Positions 5,036 to 12,862 of a DNA stretch of 22,099 nt are shown here, piece by piece. The notes below the pieces were generated by a model that worked only from the letters and a program-made list of their open reading frames with translations, did not search any database and had not been told where the DNA came from. Origin of the DNA: Candidatus Sungbacteria bacterium RIFCSPHIGHO2_02_FULL_52_23 (GTDB lineage Bacteria; Patescibacteriota; Minisyncoccia; Sungbacterales; HO2-52-23); assembly GCA_001820655.1 (NCBI GenBank), contig MHQM01000040.1:1-22099 (forward strand). Reading direction: 5' to 3'. The translations under genes were made by a program, and so were the position numbers. Position 1 is the first letter of the stretch; each line of letters opens with the position of its first letter.

Positions 5036-7396
5036 ATGCCTACAACTCCCACGATACTCGTCATTTTTGGGGCCACCGGCGATCTGACACGCAGGAAAAT
5101 AGTTCCGGCGCTCTGGCACCTCTTCCGTGAAAAGAAATTCCCCCCGTCTTTTTCCGTGATCGGTTTCTCACGGCGCGATTTGGGCGAGGAAGCATTTCGA
5201 GCATCCGTGGACACGATGGTTGCCACGCACCGCGCAACATCACGCGCCACGGGTACCGATACGGCTTTTATCAACACCTTCACATATGTGCAGGGTTTTT
5301 TTGATAAGAAAGAAGCGTATCTTGATCTCAAGAAAAAGATTGAAGAGATAGAGCGCGCATCCGGTGCGCGGGCAAACAGGCTTTTCTATCTTGCGGTAAC
5401 ACCGGATATGTATGAGACCGTACTCAATAACATCGCGCGCTCGGGCATCGGCACCTCGGAGAGCGACGACGCGGGATGGGCGCGGATCATTGTAGAAAAG
5501 CCGTTTGGCCGCGATGCCAAAACCGCGCGCGAACTGGACGAGCTTCTCGCGTCTCTTTTTCATGAACAGCAGATTTACCGGATTGACCATTATCTTGCCA
5601 AGGAGATGGTGCAAAATATCCTTGCGTTCCGTTTTTCCAACAATCTCTTTGAGCGCAACTGGAGCCGCGAGACCATAGAGCGGATTGATGTCCGGCTCTG
5701 GGAGAATCTTGGCGTTGAGGAGCGGGGGACTTTTTATGACGGCGTAGGGGCGTTGCGCGATGTCGGGCAGAATCATCTTCTGCAGATGATGGCGCTAATT
5801 ACAATGGATCGGCCGGAAAATTTCGGCGCATCCGCCCTACGACGCAATCGCGCCGCAGTCTTGCGCGCGCTTGCGACGCCCTCTCGCAAAGAGATCGTAG
5901 AGACAAGCGTGCGTGCGCAGTATGAGGGATATCGCGCGATCCGTGGTGTTGCTCCGGATTCCGATACCGAGACATATTTCCGGACGGACGCGTCTGTCGC
6001 TTCCGCCCGCTGGAAGGGCGTGCGCTTTACCCTTGAGAGCGGCAAGCGTATGCATGAGCGGCAGAAAGAAATGGTAATTACGTTTCGGCATCTGACGCCG
6101 TGCCTCTGTCCGCTGGGACGGAGCGAGCACTATCGCAATAAAATTATTCTGTCGCTTGAGCCCGAGGAACGGATTTCAATCCACTTCTGGTCCAAGAAGC
6201 CCGGATTTGCGTATGACTTGGAAGAGCGGACGCTGACGTTTCTCCTGCGCGGGAGCACCAAGCGCGCGCAGTACGTGGAGGAATATAAAAAACTTCTGCT
6301 TGACTGTATCACCGGAGATCAGACGCTTTTTGTAAGCACCGAGGAGGTGCGCGAGATGTGGCGCTTCACGGACCCGATCGTGGATGCATGGCGCAAAAAC
6401 CTTGTGCCGCTTTTGTCGTATCGGCCGGATACGGATGAGCCTGTGGCACAGGATGCCGCGCATCCATCGGCGGCGGTACCTGCCGATGGGACGCGCGAGA
6501 TCGGCATGGTGGGCCTGGGCAAAATGGGCGGCAATATGGCCGAGCGGCTCTGCGAAAAAGGATGGCGCGTAGTGGCCTACGATAGGGATCATACACAGAC
6601 CGAGCGAGTCGCTCGACACGGAGCGGCATCCGCGCGCGATCTTGAAGATCTCGTGCGCCGTCTGCCGCGTCCGCGCGCGGTGTGGCTCATGGTGCCTGCG
6701 GGGGACGCGGTAGATGATGCGCTTTTCGGTGCCGCAGGACTTATAAAATATTTATCGCGCGGGGATACAGTGATTGACGGCGGCAATTCGTTTTATGAAG
6801 ATACGCGGCGCCGCGCAAAGAAACTTAAGTCCCTAGGCATTCGTTTCCTTGATGTAGGGGTTTCGGGCGGCCCCGGTGGCGCGCGTCACGGGGCGTGTCT
6901 CATGATCGGCGGCGAGCAGAAAGATTTTCAAAAATACGAGCATTTGTTTTACGATCTTGCGCTTGAAGGAGGATATGCGCGGCTTGGTGCCGCGGGTGCG
7001 GGACACTTTGCCAAGATGGTCCACAACGGCATTGAGTACGGCATGATGCAGTCGCTTGCCGAAGGATTTGCGCTCCTGAAAAAATCGCCGTTTAAGTTTG
7101 ATCTGAAGAAAACGGCCGATGTGTATAATAATGGCAGCGTGATTGAGTCGCGCCTTGTGGGATGGCTCCGCGCGGCGTACGAGGCATATGGTGAGGATCT
7201 GAAAGAGATATCGGGTACAGTGGGTCACACGGGCGAGGGCGAATGGACTGTCAAAACGGCAAAAAAATTAAAGATCCCGACGCCGATTATCAAAGGCGCG
7301 TTTGATTTTAGAATAAAATCAAAGCGCAGTCCGATCTATACGGGTAAAATCCTCTCCGCGCTCCGCAACCAATTCGGCGGCCACCGCATAAAATAG
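5036..7396 (+). CDS. Fused glucose-6-phosphate dehydrogenase / 6-phosphogluconate dehydrogenase
   Basis: One uninterrupted frame of 786 residues joins two enzymes of the oxidative pentose-phosphate pathway. Residues 1 to about 465 are G6PD (zwf): nucleotide site GATGDLTRRK at 12-21, EKPFGRD, and catalytic RIDHYLAKE at 182-190 (usually RIDHYLGKE). A proline/alanine-rich linker of about 20 residues follows. From E488 the chain is a short-type 6-phosphogluconate dehydrogenase (gnd, NAD-type of about 300 residues) with IGMVGLGKMGGNMAERL, IDGGNSFYED, VGVSGGPGGARHG and KMVHNGIEYGMMQ. The lactonase that works between the two steps is not in this window. ATG 5036 is preferred over TTG 5003 because homology begins just after it and GAGGT lies upstream. 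The fusion could channel sugar phosphates and balance the two activities. The frame is unbroken across the junction. Confidence 0.93.
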   Translation: MPTTPTILVIFGATGDLTRRKIVPALWHLFREKKFPPSFSVIGFSRRDLGEEAFRASVDTMVATHRATSRATGTDTAFINTFTYVQGFFDKKEAYLDLKKKIEEIERASGARANRLFYLAVTPDMYETVLNNIARSGIGTSESDDAGWARIIVEKPFGRDAKTARELDELLASLFHEQQIYRIDHYLAKEMVQNILAFRFSNNLFERNWSRETIERIDVRLWENLGVEERGTFYDGVGALRDVGQNHLLQMMALITMDRPENFGASALRRNRAAVLRALATPSRKEIVETSVRAQYEGYRAIRGVAPDSDTETYFRTDASVASARWKGVRFTLESGKRMHERQKEMVITFRHLTPCLCPLGRSEHYRNKIILSLEPEERISIHFWSKKPGFAYDLEERTLTFLLRGSTKRAQYVEEYKKLLLDCITGDQTLFVSTEEVREMWRFTDPIVDAWRKNLVPLLSYRPDTDEPVAQDAAHPSAAVPADGTREIGMVGLGKMGGNMAERLCEKGWRVVAYDRDHTQTERVARHGAASARDLEDLVRRLPRPRAVWLMVPAGDAVDDALFGAAGLIKYLSRGDTVIDGGNSFYEDTRRRAKKLKSLGIRFLDVGVSGGPGGARHGACLMIGGEQKDFQKYEHLFYDLALEGGYARLGAAGAGHFAKMVHNGIEYGMMQSLAEGFALLKKSPFKFDLKKTADVYNNGSVIESRLVGWLRAAYEAYGEDLKEISGTVGHTGEGEWTVKTAKKLKIPTPIIKGAFDFRIKSKRSPIYTGKILSALRNQFGGHRIK

Positions 7397-7401
7397 ACCC
7401 T

Positions 7402-7420
7402 ATTGAAGTCTCACTTCAAT
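7402..7420. repeat. REP-like hairpin, copy 1
   Basis: ATTGAAGTCTCACTTCAAT: 8-bp arms around CTC. It lies between the zwf-gnd fusion and the 3' end of the transposase. A direct repeat AATACTAAT (twice) follows at about 7419-7438. Confidence 0.85.
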
Positions 7421-7447
7421 ACTAATTCAATACTAATGATACGGGGT

Positions 7448-8140
7448 TTATTCTAAGGTGACTTTTTGGACAAAGTCGAAATTCGGTGTGCGTATCCAAT
7501 CCTGCATCGCGGATTGAAAATCGTGAGACCTGCCGATACATTCCGTAAGAAACTTTCTGTTGGTTACTGTTGGAAAGTTTGGTGTGTTAAGATAGTCAGG
7601 TAAACTGGACCAACGATATGAAGCGAGGGACGCAAGGAGCTTTTCTGGATTTTTGACGGTTCCGTTGCGCCATTCAGGATCCTTGAGGTCAAGCGGGTTG
7701 AGGTGTATGTAGTGCGGGAGGTGGATAAAATGCGCTTCCCGTTCAATGAGAACAGATTTGAATTTCCCTTGGAAAAGGGGTCCCACCCGATCATTTTTTG
7801 TATTAAAGTAATTCGTATATCCTGTGCCAAGTTTACGCATAAACATCGTGATGCCATTTTCCACCCGTTGTTGTACCATGAGATGGTAATGGTTTGGCAT
7901 CAAGCAGAACGCAAGGATATCGACTAATTGTTCCTTTCTCGGATATTGAAGTCTCACTTCAATAGGAGACTTATCGAGATGGTAACCAAGATTCAAAGCG
8001 GGGGCGCTATCATTGAACTCATAGAGATTTAGGATAAAACGAAGATAATCGGCCGTTTGAAGAAAAACATCTTTGCGTTCCACACCGCGATTGTAGATAT
8101 GCCATATCGAATCGTTATTAAATTGTTGTGATGATGTCAT
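7448..8140 (-). CDS. REP-associated tyrosine transposase (Y1, HUH type)
   Basis: The 230-residue product has the family's order of motifs: IWHIYNRGVERKDVF near the start, the HUH metal site LMPNHYHLMV with H84 and H86, the tyrosine region MRKLGTGYTNYFN (Y108 is the likely nucleophile, Y111 the alternative), GPLFQGKFKS, and HYIHLNPLDL. These single-strand nucleases act on REP hairpins. Three matching hairpins lie at its 3' side, 5' side and inside the gene. The ATG at 8138-8140 is chosen because the longer frame would translate the upstream hairpin. The internal hairpin encodes IEVRLQ at residues 60-65, just before the HUH domain. The gene opposes its neighbours and separates the pentose-phosphate fusion from the Nudix gene, so it is probably an inserted or domesticated element. 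All key residues are present. Confidence 0.92.
   Translation of the reverse strand: MTSSQQFNNDSIWHIYNRGVERKDVFLQTADYLRFILNLYEFNDSAPALNLGYHLDKSPIEVRLQYPRKEQLVDILAFCLMPNHYHLMVQQRVENGITMFMRKLGTGYTNYFNTKNDRVGPLFQGKFKSVLIEREAHFIHLPHYIHLNPLDLKDPEWRNGTVKNPEKLLASLASYRWSSLPDYLNTPNFPTVTNRKFLTECIGRSHDFQSAMQDWIRTPNFDFVQKVTLE
7945..7963. repeat. REP-like hairpin, copy 2, inside the transposase gene
   Basis: The same 19-bp palindrome as copies 1 and 3, here within coding sequence. On the coding strand it reads ATTGAAGTGAGACTTCAAT and encodes IEVRLQ. The match to the flanking copies is exact. Confidence 0.88.
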
Positions 8141-8154
8141 ATATTTAAGGCTAC

Positions 8155-8181
8155 ATCTATTGAAGTGAGACTTCAATAGAT
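8155..8181. repeat. REP-like hairpin, copy 3, upstream of the transposase
   Basis: The longest copy, with 12-bp perfect arms ATCTATTGAAGT / ACTTCAATAGAT around GAG. It lies 15 bp upstream of the transposase start, where it could be the nuclease target or influence expression of the gene itself. Confidence 0.88.
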
Positions 8182-8271
8182 AAACTAATTCGGTGGCTAT
8201 CGCGTTTAATGACTGCATTATGGATACTGCGATGTAAACAATCACTATTAGTAGGCGGTACCCTTTTCTTT

Positions 8272-8676
8272 ATGGAGAGTTTTATTATTGATAAATTGGC
8301 GTGGGTGTATCTTAAGGACGGAAAAATATTGATGACGCGCTCGCGCGGCAAAGATGTATGTTATATCGGAGGCGGCAAGCGGGAGCAGGGAGAGAGTGAT
8401 GAAGCGGCGTTGATGCGTGAAGTGGAAGAAGAGTTTACGGTGTGTCTTATTCCTGAATCAATCCGCTATCTTGGGGTATTTGAAGCGCAGGCGCATGGCA
8501 AGCCCAAAGGTACGATCGTGCGCATGACGTGCTACACGGGAGAGTATATAGGTATTCTTGCACCGGCCGCAGAAATTGAGGAACTTGCATGGTTTACGTA
8601 TGGAGATCGTGAGCGTATAGCACCAGTAGACAAGATCATTTTTGACTGGCTCAAAGAACGCGGCATGATTCAATAG
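8272..8676 (+). CDS. Nudix hydrolase
   Basis: A 134-residue protein with a nearly complete Nudix box: GKREQGESDEAALM followed by REVEEEFTV. The metal-binding RExxEE core is intact, while the usual glycine near the end of the box is threonine. Such enzymes cleave nucleoside diphosphates linked to another group, for example damaged nucleotides or nucleotide sugars; the substrate cannot be read from the sequence. The ATG at 8272 is chosen because the family fold begins at LAWVYLKDGKILM, and residues encoded upstream look unrelated. The HAD gene follows after 8 bases, so the two are probably co-transcribed. A housecleaning role would suit the neighbour, but that is inference. Confidence 0.88.
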   Translation: MESFIIDKLAWVYLKDGKILMTRSRGKDVCYIGGGKREQGESDEAALMREVEEEFTVCLIPESIRYLGVFEAQAHGKPKGTIVRMTCYTGEYIGILAPAAEIEELAWFTYGDRERIAPVDKIIFDWLKERGMIQ

Positions 8677-8684
8677 CTTGATGT

Positions 8685-9338
8685 ATGAATTGGAAGGCAA
8701 TCATTTTTGACATGGACGGCGTGGTGATCGACAGCGAACGGCTGTATGACATTGCCGACGCGGAATTTTTCCAAGCGCACGGCAAAGTATTTGAAAAAGA
8801 CCGGATCGTGCCGCTTATTGCAGGGAAAAGTCTGATGGATTCTACGGCCATTGTGAAGGAGATGTATAATTTTGAAGGTGATGTTTCCGTACTGACGGGG
8901 GAGCGGAGAAAGCTGGTACATAGTATCTACGGCAAGGCGCTCACATTTATAAAAGGTTTTTCGGAATTTCACCATGAGGCAATCAGGCACGGCATAACGA
9001 CATGTATCGCTACGGCTTCGGATGATACATTACTTGCTTTGGCAGATCGCAGACTCGGTCTGTCGGAGATATTTGGCGCGGGCAGGATTTTCAAAATCTC
9101 CGATGTCGGCAATAAGTCAAAGCCGGATCCTGCCATTTTCCTCTACGCGGCGGAGCGTCTTGGCTTCAAGCCTGCAGAGTGCGTCGTGATTGAGGATGCA
9201 CCGAATGGCGTTGCGGCGGCAAAAAATGCCGGTATGTATTGTATAGCGCTCACCACGACTCGTCCGCGCGAAGAGCTTGGTATGGCCGATGTTGTTTTAG
9301 ATTCGTATCAGGATATTAAAAATCATTTATTGTTATGA
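8685..9338 (+). CDS. HAD-superfamily phosphatase (beta-phosphoglucomutase-like)
   Basis: The 217 residues show all four HAD motifs: DMDGVVIDS with the nucleophile and acid/base aspartates near residues 9 and 11, the motif II serine in ATASDD, the motif III lysine in KSKPDP, and IEDAPNGVAAAKNAG for metal binding. An alpha-helical cap lies between motifs I and II, as in subfamily I enzymes such as beta-phosphoglucomutase and phosphoglycolate phosphatase. The exact substrate is undetermined. The neighbouring phosphosugar isomerase makes a sugar phosphate plausible. The gene ends in a 4-base ATGA overlap with that isomerase, showing tight coupling. Confidence 0.88.
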   Translation: MNWKAIIFDMDGVVIDSERLYDIADAEFFQAHGKVFEKDRIVPLIAGKSLMDSTAIVKEMYNFEGDVSVLTGERRKLVHSIYGKALTFIKGFSEFHHEAIRHGITTCIATASDDTLLALADRRLGLSEIFGAGRIFKISDVGNKSKPDPAIFLYAAERLGFKPAECVVIEDAPNGVAAAKNAGMYCIALTTTRPREELGMADVVLDSYQDIKNHLLL

Positions 9339-10309
9339 TGTACGATGCAATAAAAAGTTTTCCCGCGCAGTTTTCGTTTGAGCCGGTCGTGGAGAATAAA
9401 GAGAAGCTTGGGCGCTACGAGCGGTTTGTGGTGCTTGGTATGGGCGGATCGCACTTGGCGGCGGATCTCATTGCCGCATGGAAGCCCGAACTGCCGCTTG
9501 TCGTACACGCGGGCTACGGCCTGCCGTACATTGCAGCCGGAGATGAAAAGAAGATACTCGTGATCGCAAGCTCATATTCGGGCAATACCGAGGAGACGAT
9601 TGACGGATTTGAAGAAGCGGGCAGGCGCGGGATCGCGCGCGCCGCGATTGCAGTAGGAGGAAAATTGCGGGAGCTTGCGCGAAGTGAGGGGGTGCCTTTT
9701 GTGCAGTTTCCCGATACCGGCATACAGCCGCGATCATCCATTGGGTTTGGAATCAAAGCTTTGCTTATGCTGATGGGCGAGACAGAAGCGCTTGCGAAGA
9801 TCGGGAGTCTGGCGGAGCGGCTCGCGCGCCGCATGGATGAGTGCGAAAAAGCAGGCAAGACGCTTGCCGAGCAAATGCGGGGATACGTGCCAGTGATTTA
9901 TGCATCCGACCGCAATCGTGCCGTTGCATACAACTGGAAAATAAAGTTTAACGAAACCGGCAAGATTCCTGCTTTTTATAACGTGTTTCCGGAGCTGAAT
10001 CATAATGAGATGACGGGGTTTGACTGTACCGATACGACCCGCATGCTTTCGGAGCGAATGTTTTTTGTTTTTGTGGAGGATTCTGCCGATCACCCGAAAG
10101 TGCAGAAACGCATGGCGATCACCAAAGAGTTGTACAGCGTTCGCAAGATGAAAGTTGCGAGTATCACGATGACGGGCGGAGATATTTTTGAGAAAATGTT
10201 TTCTTCAACTCTTACTGCCGATTGGGCCGCGCTGTATACTGCAAAGCTTTATGGCGTGGAAGCGGATGCTGTGCCGATGGTGGAGGAGTTCAAAAAACGC
10301 ATTGCATAG
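9335..10309 (+). CDS. Bifunctional phosphoglucose/phosphomannose isomerase
   Basis: A 324-residue SIS-fold isomerase of the archaeal-type bifunctional family, which interconverts fructose-6-phosphate with glucose-6-phosphate and mannose-6-phosphate. The first SIS domain has VVLGMGGSHLAADL and the phosphate-binding ASSYSGNTEET. The PRSSIGFG segment follows. The second domain carries ELNHNEMTGFD, which holds the catalytic glutamate and histidine in this family. The length matches (300-340). The start at 9335 overlaps the HAD stop by 4 bases; ATG 9338 immediately after is an alternative. It links the sugar-phosphate pool to the G6PD/6PGD fusion encoded about 2 kb upstream, though the transposase gene lies between them. 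Confidence 0.92.
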   Translation: MMYDAIKSFPAQFSFEPVVENKEKLGRYERFVVLGMGGSHLAADLIAAWKPELPLVVHAGYGLPYIAAGDEKKILVIASSYSGNTEETIDGFEEAGRRGIARAAIAVGGKLRELARSEGVPFVQFPDTGIQPRSSIGFGIKALLMLMGETEALAKIGSLAERLARRMDECEKAGKTLAEQMRGYVPVIYASDRNRAVAYNWKIKFNETGKIPAFYNVFPELNHNEMTGFDCTDTTRMLSERMFFVFVEDSADHPKVQKRMAITKELYSVRKMKVASITMTGGDIFEKMFSSTLTADWAALYTAKLYGVEADAVPMVEEFKKRIA

Positions 10310-10313
10310 CGGC

Positions 10314-11057
10314 ATGGAAAAGATCGGAACAGTCGCAAAACTTCGCCGGTATCCGGTAAAGAGTATGCGGGGTGAACGTGTCGCCGAGGTTTTTGTATCC
10401 TATGCGGGAGCGGCAGGCGATCGGGTGTATGCGTTTGTGGATGATGAAAAAGCTGCAAAGGGAGATAACTTTCCATGGGTGTCGGGGCGCGTCCTGCCAG
10501 AAATGCTCTTGTATACGCCTCGTTTTCGCGAAGCATTTGACCCTCTACGTTCCTATCCCGATGCGGAAAAATTCAGTGTAGACGTGACGACCACGGACGG
10601 CACACGCTTTGATATAGCGGATCCGCGTCTTGCGGTGGAGCTTGCGCGTAAGCTCAGCAAGAAAATCTCTCTACGGTTTTCGGAGCGGGGCATGCAGGAC
10701 AGCAGGCCGTTTTCTTTGGTCGGGACGAGTACGATTCGTGCGCTTGAGCAGGAGCTTGGCATGCCGGTTGCCGAGGAGCGTTTTCGGATGAATTGTTCAG
10801 TTGAGTGGGACAGCGGCGAGCCGTTTTTTGAGGATACGCTTGTAGGGCATACCATCCGGATTGGTGAGAAGCTTGAACTTGCGATATCAAAAAAAGATAC
10901 GCGGTGCAGTATCATCACGGTGGATCCCAAAAGCGGAGGCAAGACACCGGAAATCCTTGCGCATGTCGCGCGGCACCACGGGAATTGTGTCGGGGTGTAT
11001 GCCGTGGTTTTGCGCGAAGGCACTGCCAAAACAGGCGACCCTATTTACCCCGTTTAG
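10314..11057 (+). CDS. MOSC domain protein
   Basis: A 247-residue protein with an N-terminal MOSC beta-barrel (VAKLRRYPVKSMRGE) and a C-terminal MOSC domain, including SLVGTSTIRALEQELG, RFRMNCSVEW and KKDTRCSIITVDP, whose cysteine is the residue expected to bind the molybdenum cofactor or sulfur. Homologues include sulfur carriers and amidoxime-reducing proteins. No molybdenum enzyme is visible nearby, so its job here is unknown. The start at 10314 follows the isomerase stop by 4 bases. The last residues PV and the stop codon come from a palindromic element (CCCCGTTTAG). The gene has therefore been ended by an insertion, and the native C-terminus may be altered. Confidence 0.85.
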   Translation: MEKIGTVAKLRRYPVKSMRGERVAEVFVSYAGAAGDRVYAFVDDEKAAKGDNFPWVSGRVLPEMLLYTPRFREAFDPLRSYPDAEKFSVDVTTTDGTRFDIADPRLAVELARKLSKKISLRFSERGMQDSRPFSLVGTSTIRALEQELGMPVAEERFRMNCSVEWDSGEPFFEDTLVGHTIRIGEKLELAISKKDTRCSIITVDPKSGGKTPEILAHVARHHGNCVGVYAVVLREGTAKTGDPIYPV

Positions 11058-11149
11058 AAGCGAAATGCTTCGTAGTTTGGTGTGGGACGAATGCTTGCTA
11101 AACATCGTAAACGCGAGTCACATATCTTATATGAGCTTCTAACGGGGTT
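11046..11149. repeat. CCCCGTTAGA-type palindromic element at the MOSC gene end
   Basis: The element runs from CCCC at 11048 to GGGG at 11147 (100 bp). Its left arm has one extra T (CCCCGTTTAGAAGC) compared with the mirrored right arm GCTTCTAACGGGG. Exact 4-bp direct duplications TTTA flank it at 11044-11047 and 11148-11151. The interior has further hairpins (GAAGC/GCTTC at 11058-11072 and CATAT/ATATG near 11121-11133). It may also act as a transcription terminator. Confidence 0.85.
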
Positions 11150-11177
11150 TACCTCTCCTCATGTCGTGGTGTATACT
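11148..11177 (+). promoter_or_regulatory. Promoter for the DUF3105 gene
   Basis: TTTACC (11148-11153), an 18-bp spacer and TATACT (11172-11177). The -10 ends only 7 bases before the ATG at 11185, so transcription would begin at or beside the start codon. The -35 begins in the flanking duplication of the preceding palindromic element. Confidence 0.45.
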
Positions 11178-11184
11178 GCAAGTC

Positions 11185-11811
11185 ATGGAAAATACTGAAA
11201 TTTCTAAAGGCGACTACAAACGTGAGCGTGCGGAGCGCGCTTCGCGCCGAGCTACTATGCGTAAAGTCATTATTGTGTCTGTGTCCGTAGGTGTTATCGG
11301 GCTTCTCGTCTGGGGCGGCATTATCTGGAGCCGCAGGGTTGCAAATGCTCCGGGTGCATCATTTCCGGATCAAGGACAGGAGCATGTAGCGCTGGATTAT
11401 CAGTTTAGTTATAATTCAAATCCGCCGACTTCAGGCGCGCACTTTACAAGCCCGGCAAATTGGGGGATTTATGACTACGAAGTACATGACAAGCTTGCGA
11501 TCCACAATATGGAGCACGGCGGGGTATGGATTTCATATCGTCCGTCCATAGATACGCATGTGGTGGAGCGTCTGAAAGCGATTGTCGGAGAATTTGGCGG
11601 CTCCAAACTCCTCATGGCGCCGCGGCAGGCCAATGACGCGGATATTGCCGTGGCCGCATGGGCGCGCGTGCTGAAAATTGATCTTGACGGAGGCGATATC
11701 ACGGAGGATCAGCTTGGCCAGATCAAAGCATTTTACAAAGCATATAAAAACCGCGGCCCCGAATTCGTCCCCGACGCCATGCCGGGTGTGGATCCGAAAA
11801 GTATTCAGTAA
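11185..11811 (+). CDS. DUF3105 membrane-anchored protein
   Basis: The 208-residue protein has a basic cytoplasmic N-terminus (residues 1-26), one hydrophobic segment VIIVSVSVGVIGLLVWGGII (about 27-46) and an extracytoplasmic DUF3105 domain. Family hallmarks are NPPTSGAHF and HNMEHGGVWISY, rich in histidine and suited to metal binding. The family is widespread in actinobacteria and Patescibacteria and has no established function. The ATG at 11185 is preferred over 11161 because the promoter lies between them and the upstream residues look unrelated. No Shine-Dalgarno sequence precedes it, which fits a leaderless message. It stands apart from the TrxB-like gene by a repeat-rich spacer of 102 bp. 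Confidence 0.85.
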   Translation: MENTEISKGDYKRERAERASRRATMRKVIIVSVSVGVIGLLVWGGIIWSRRVANAPGASFPDQGQEHVALDYQFSYNSNPPTSGAHFTSPANWGIYDYEVHDKLAIHNMEHGGVWISYRPSIDTHVVERLKAIVGEFGGSKLLMAPRQANDADIAVAAWARVLKIDLDGGDITEDQLGQIKAFYKAYKNRGPEFVPDAMPGVDPKSIQ

Positions 11812-11829
11812 ACGGGAAGCAGGAAGCAT

Positions 11830-11909
11830 GAATTAGGAATCATGGGAAAAGAGAGCGTAATCTCTTTCGTACCTCAATTCCTAATTCCTAATTCCTAATT
11901 CCTAATTCC
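11830..11909. repeat. Tandem AATTCCT repeat with nested hairpin
   Basis: Four full copies of AATTCCT plus a partial one run from 11876 to 11909. An inverted match GAATTAGGAAT at 11830-11840 can pair with the repeat, and between them AAAGAGA (11848-11854) pairs with TCTCTTT (11861-11867). It fills the gap between the DUF3105 and TrxB-like genes and could stop transcription or vary in copy number. Confidence 0.8.
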
Positions 11910-11913
11910 CATA

Positions 11914-12852
11914 ATGTACGACATCATTGTCATCGGCGGGGGGCCTGCGGGAGTTGCGGCCGCGGTGTATACGGCGCGCAAGCGCCTGCGTACGCTTTTG
12001 ATCAGCGAGTCTTTCGGCGGGCAATCTATCGTCTCCGATGATATTCAGAATTGGATTGGCGAGCCGCACATTTCGGGATTTGAATTGGCGCAGAAGATGG
12101 AGGCGCATGTGCGAAGCTACTCGGACATCGTGGACATAAAAACCGAGCGCGCAGGCGCGATTGCCGAAAAAGGCAGGGATTTTGAAGTGCGGACGGAACA
12201 GGGCAATACATACGAGGGCAAGGTAGTGATTCTGGCGGCTGGCGCGCGGCGGCGGCGTCTCGGCGTGCCCGGCGAGGAGGAGTTCAACGGCAAAGGAGTG
12301 GCCTACTGCTCCACATGTGATGCCCCGCTTTTCTCCGGCAAAAAAGTAGTAGTAGTCGGCGGCGGCAACGCAGGACTTGAAGCGGTGCAGGATCTTTTTC
12401 CGTATGCGTCAGAAGTGTGGATGCTTGAGCGGGCCGATGCGTTGCGTGGGGATCAGGTAACGCAGGAGGAAGTACGCAAGAACCCGAAATTCAAAGGCGT
12501 GATTTTCGGCGCGGAAGTGATTAAAATCACGGGCGATCAGTTTGTCAGCGCGGTGGGGTATAAGGATATCAAGACCGGCGAAGAAAAAACTCTTGCCGCA
12601 GAAGGCATTTTTATAGAAATCGGCTCGCTTCCCAATTCCGAGATGGTGAAGGGCTTGGTGGATTTGGATGCTTGGGGACAGGTGAAGATTGATTCAAAGC
12701 ACGCGTCCACTTCACATCCGGGCGTATATGCCGCAGGGGATATCACGGATGATCCGTACAAGCAGAATAATATCTCTGCCGGAGACGCGGTCAAAGCCGC
12801 TCTTGCGGCGTATCAGTATCTGCTGAAGCGCGGGCAGACGAATCCGGCATAA
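11914..12852 (+). CDS. trxB: Thioredoxin reductase-like flavoprotein (AhpF-like C-terminal type)
   Basis: The 312 residues form a two-dinucleotide-domain flavoprotein. The FAD site is IIVIGGGPAGVAAAVYTARK (4-23), the redox pair is C132-STC-C135 in YCSTCDAPLF, the nicotinamide site is VVVVGGGNAGLEA (145-157), and the FAD-closing motif is GVYAAGDITDDPYKQ. It should pass electrons from a nicotinamide to a thioredoxin- or glutaredoxin-like protein. The loop that in NADPH-using thioredoxin reductases reads HRR and contacts the 2'-phosphate is here MLERADALRGD, resembling the NADH-using AhpF module; GIFIEIGSLPNS also resembles AhpF. NADH preference is therefore inferred. No thioredoxin or AhpC is in the window. 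The glutamate dehydrogenase gene starts 10 bases later. Confidence 0.88.
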   Translation: MYDIIVIGGGPAGVAAAVYTARKRLRTLLISESFGGQSIVSDDIQNWIGEPHISGFELAQKMEAHVRSYSDIVDIKTERAGAIAEKGRDFEVRTEQGNTYEGKVVILAAGARRRRLGVPGEEEFNGKGVAYCSTCDAPLFSGKKVVVVGGGNAGLEAVQDLFPYASEVWMLERADALRGDQVTQEEVRKNPKFKGVIFGAEVIKITGDQFVSAVGYKDIKTGEEKTLAAEGIFIEIGSLPNSEMVKGLVDLDAWGQVKIDSKHASTSHPGVYAAGDITDDPYKQNNISAGDAVKAALAAYQYLLKRGQTNPA

Positions 12853-12862
12853 ACTGCTTACG

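Noticed and set aside
7703..7927. Forward frame opposite the transposase
   Set aside because: Shadow of the transposase gene; the minus strand carries all HUH and tyrosine motifs.
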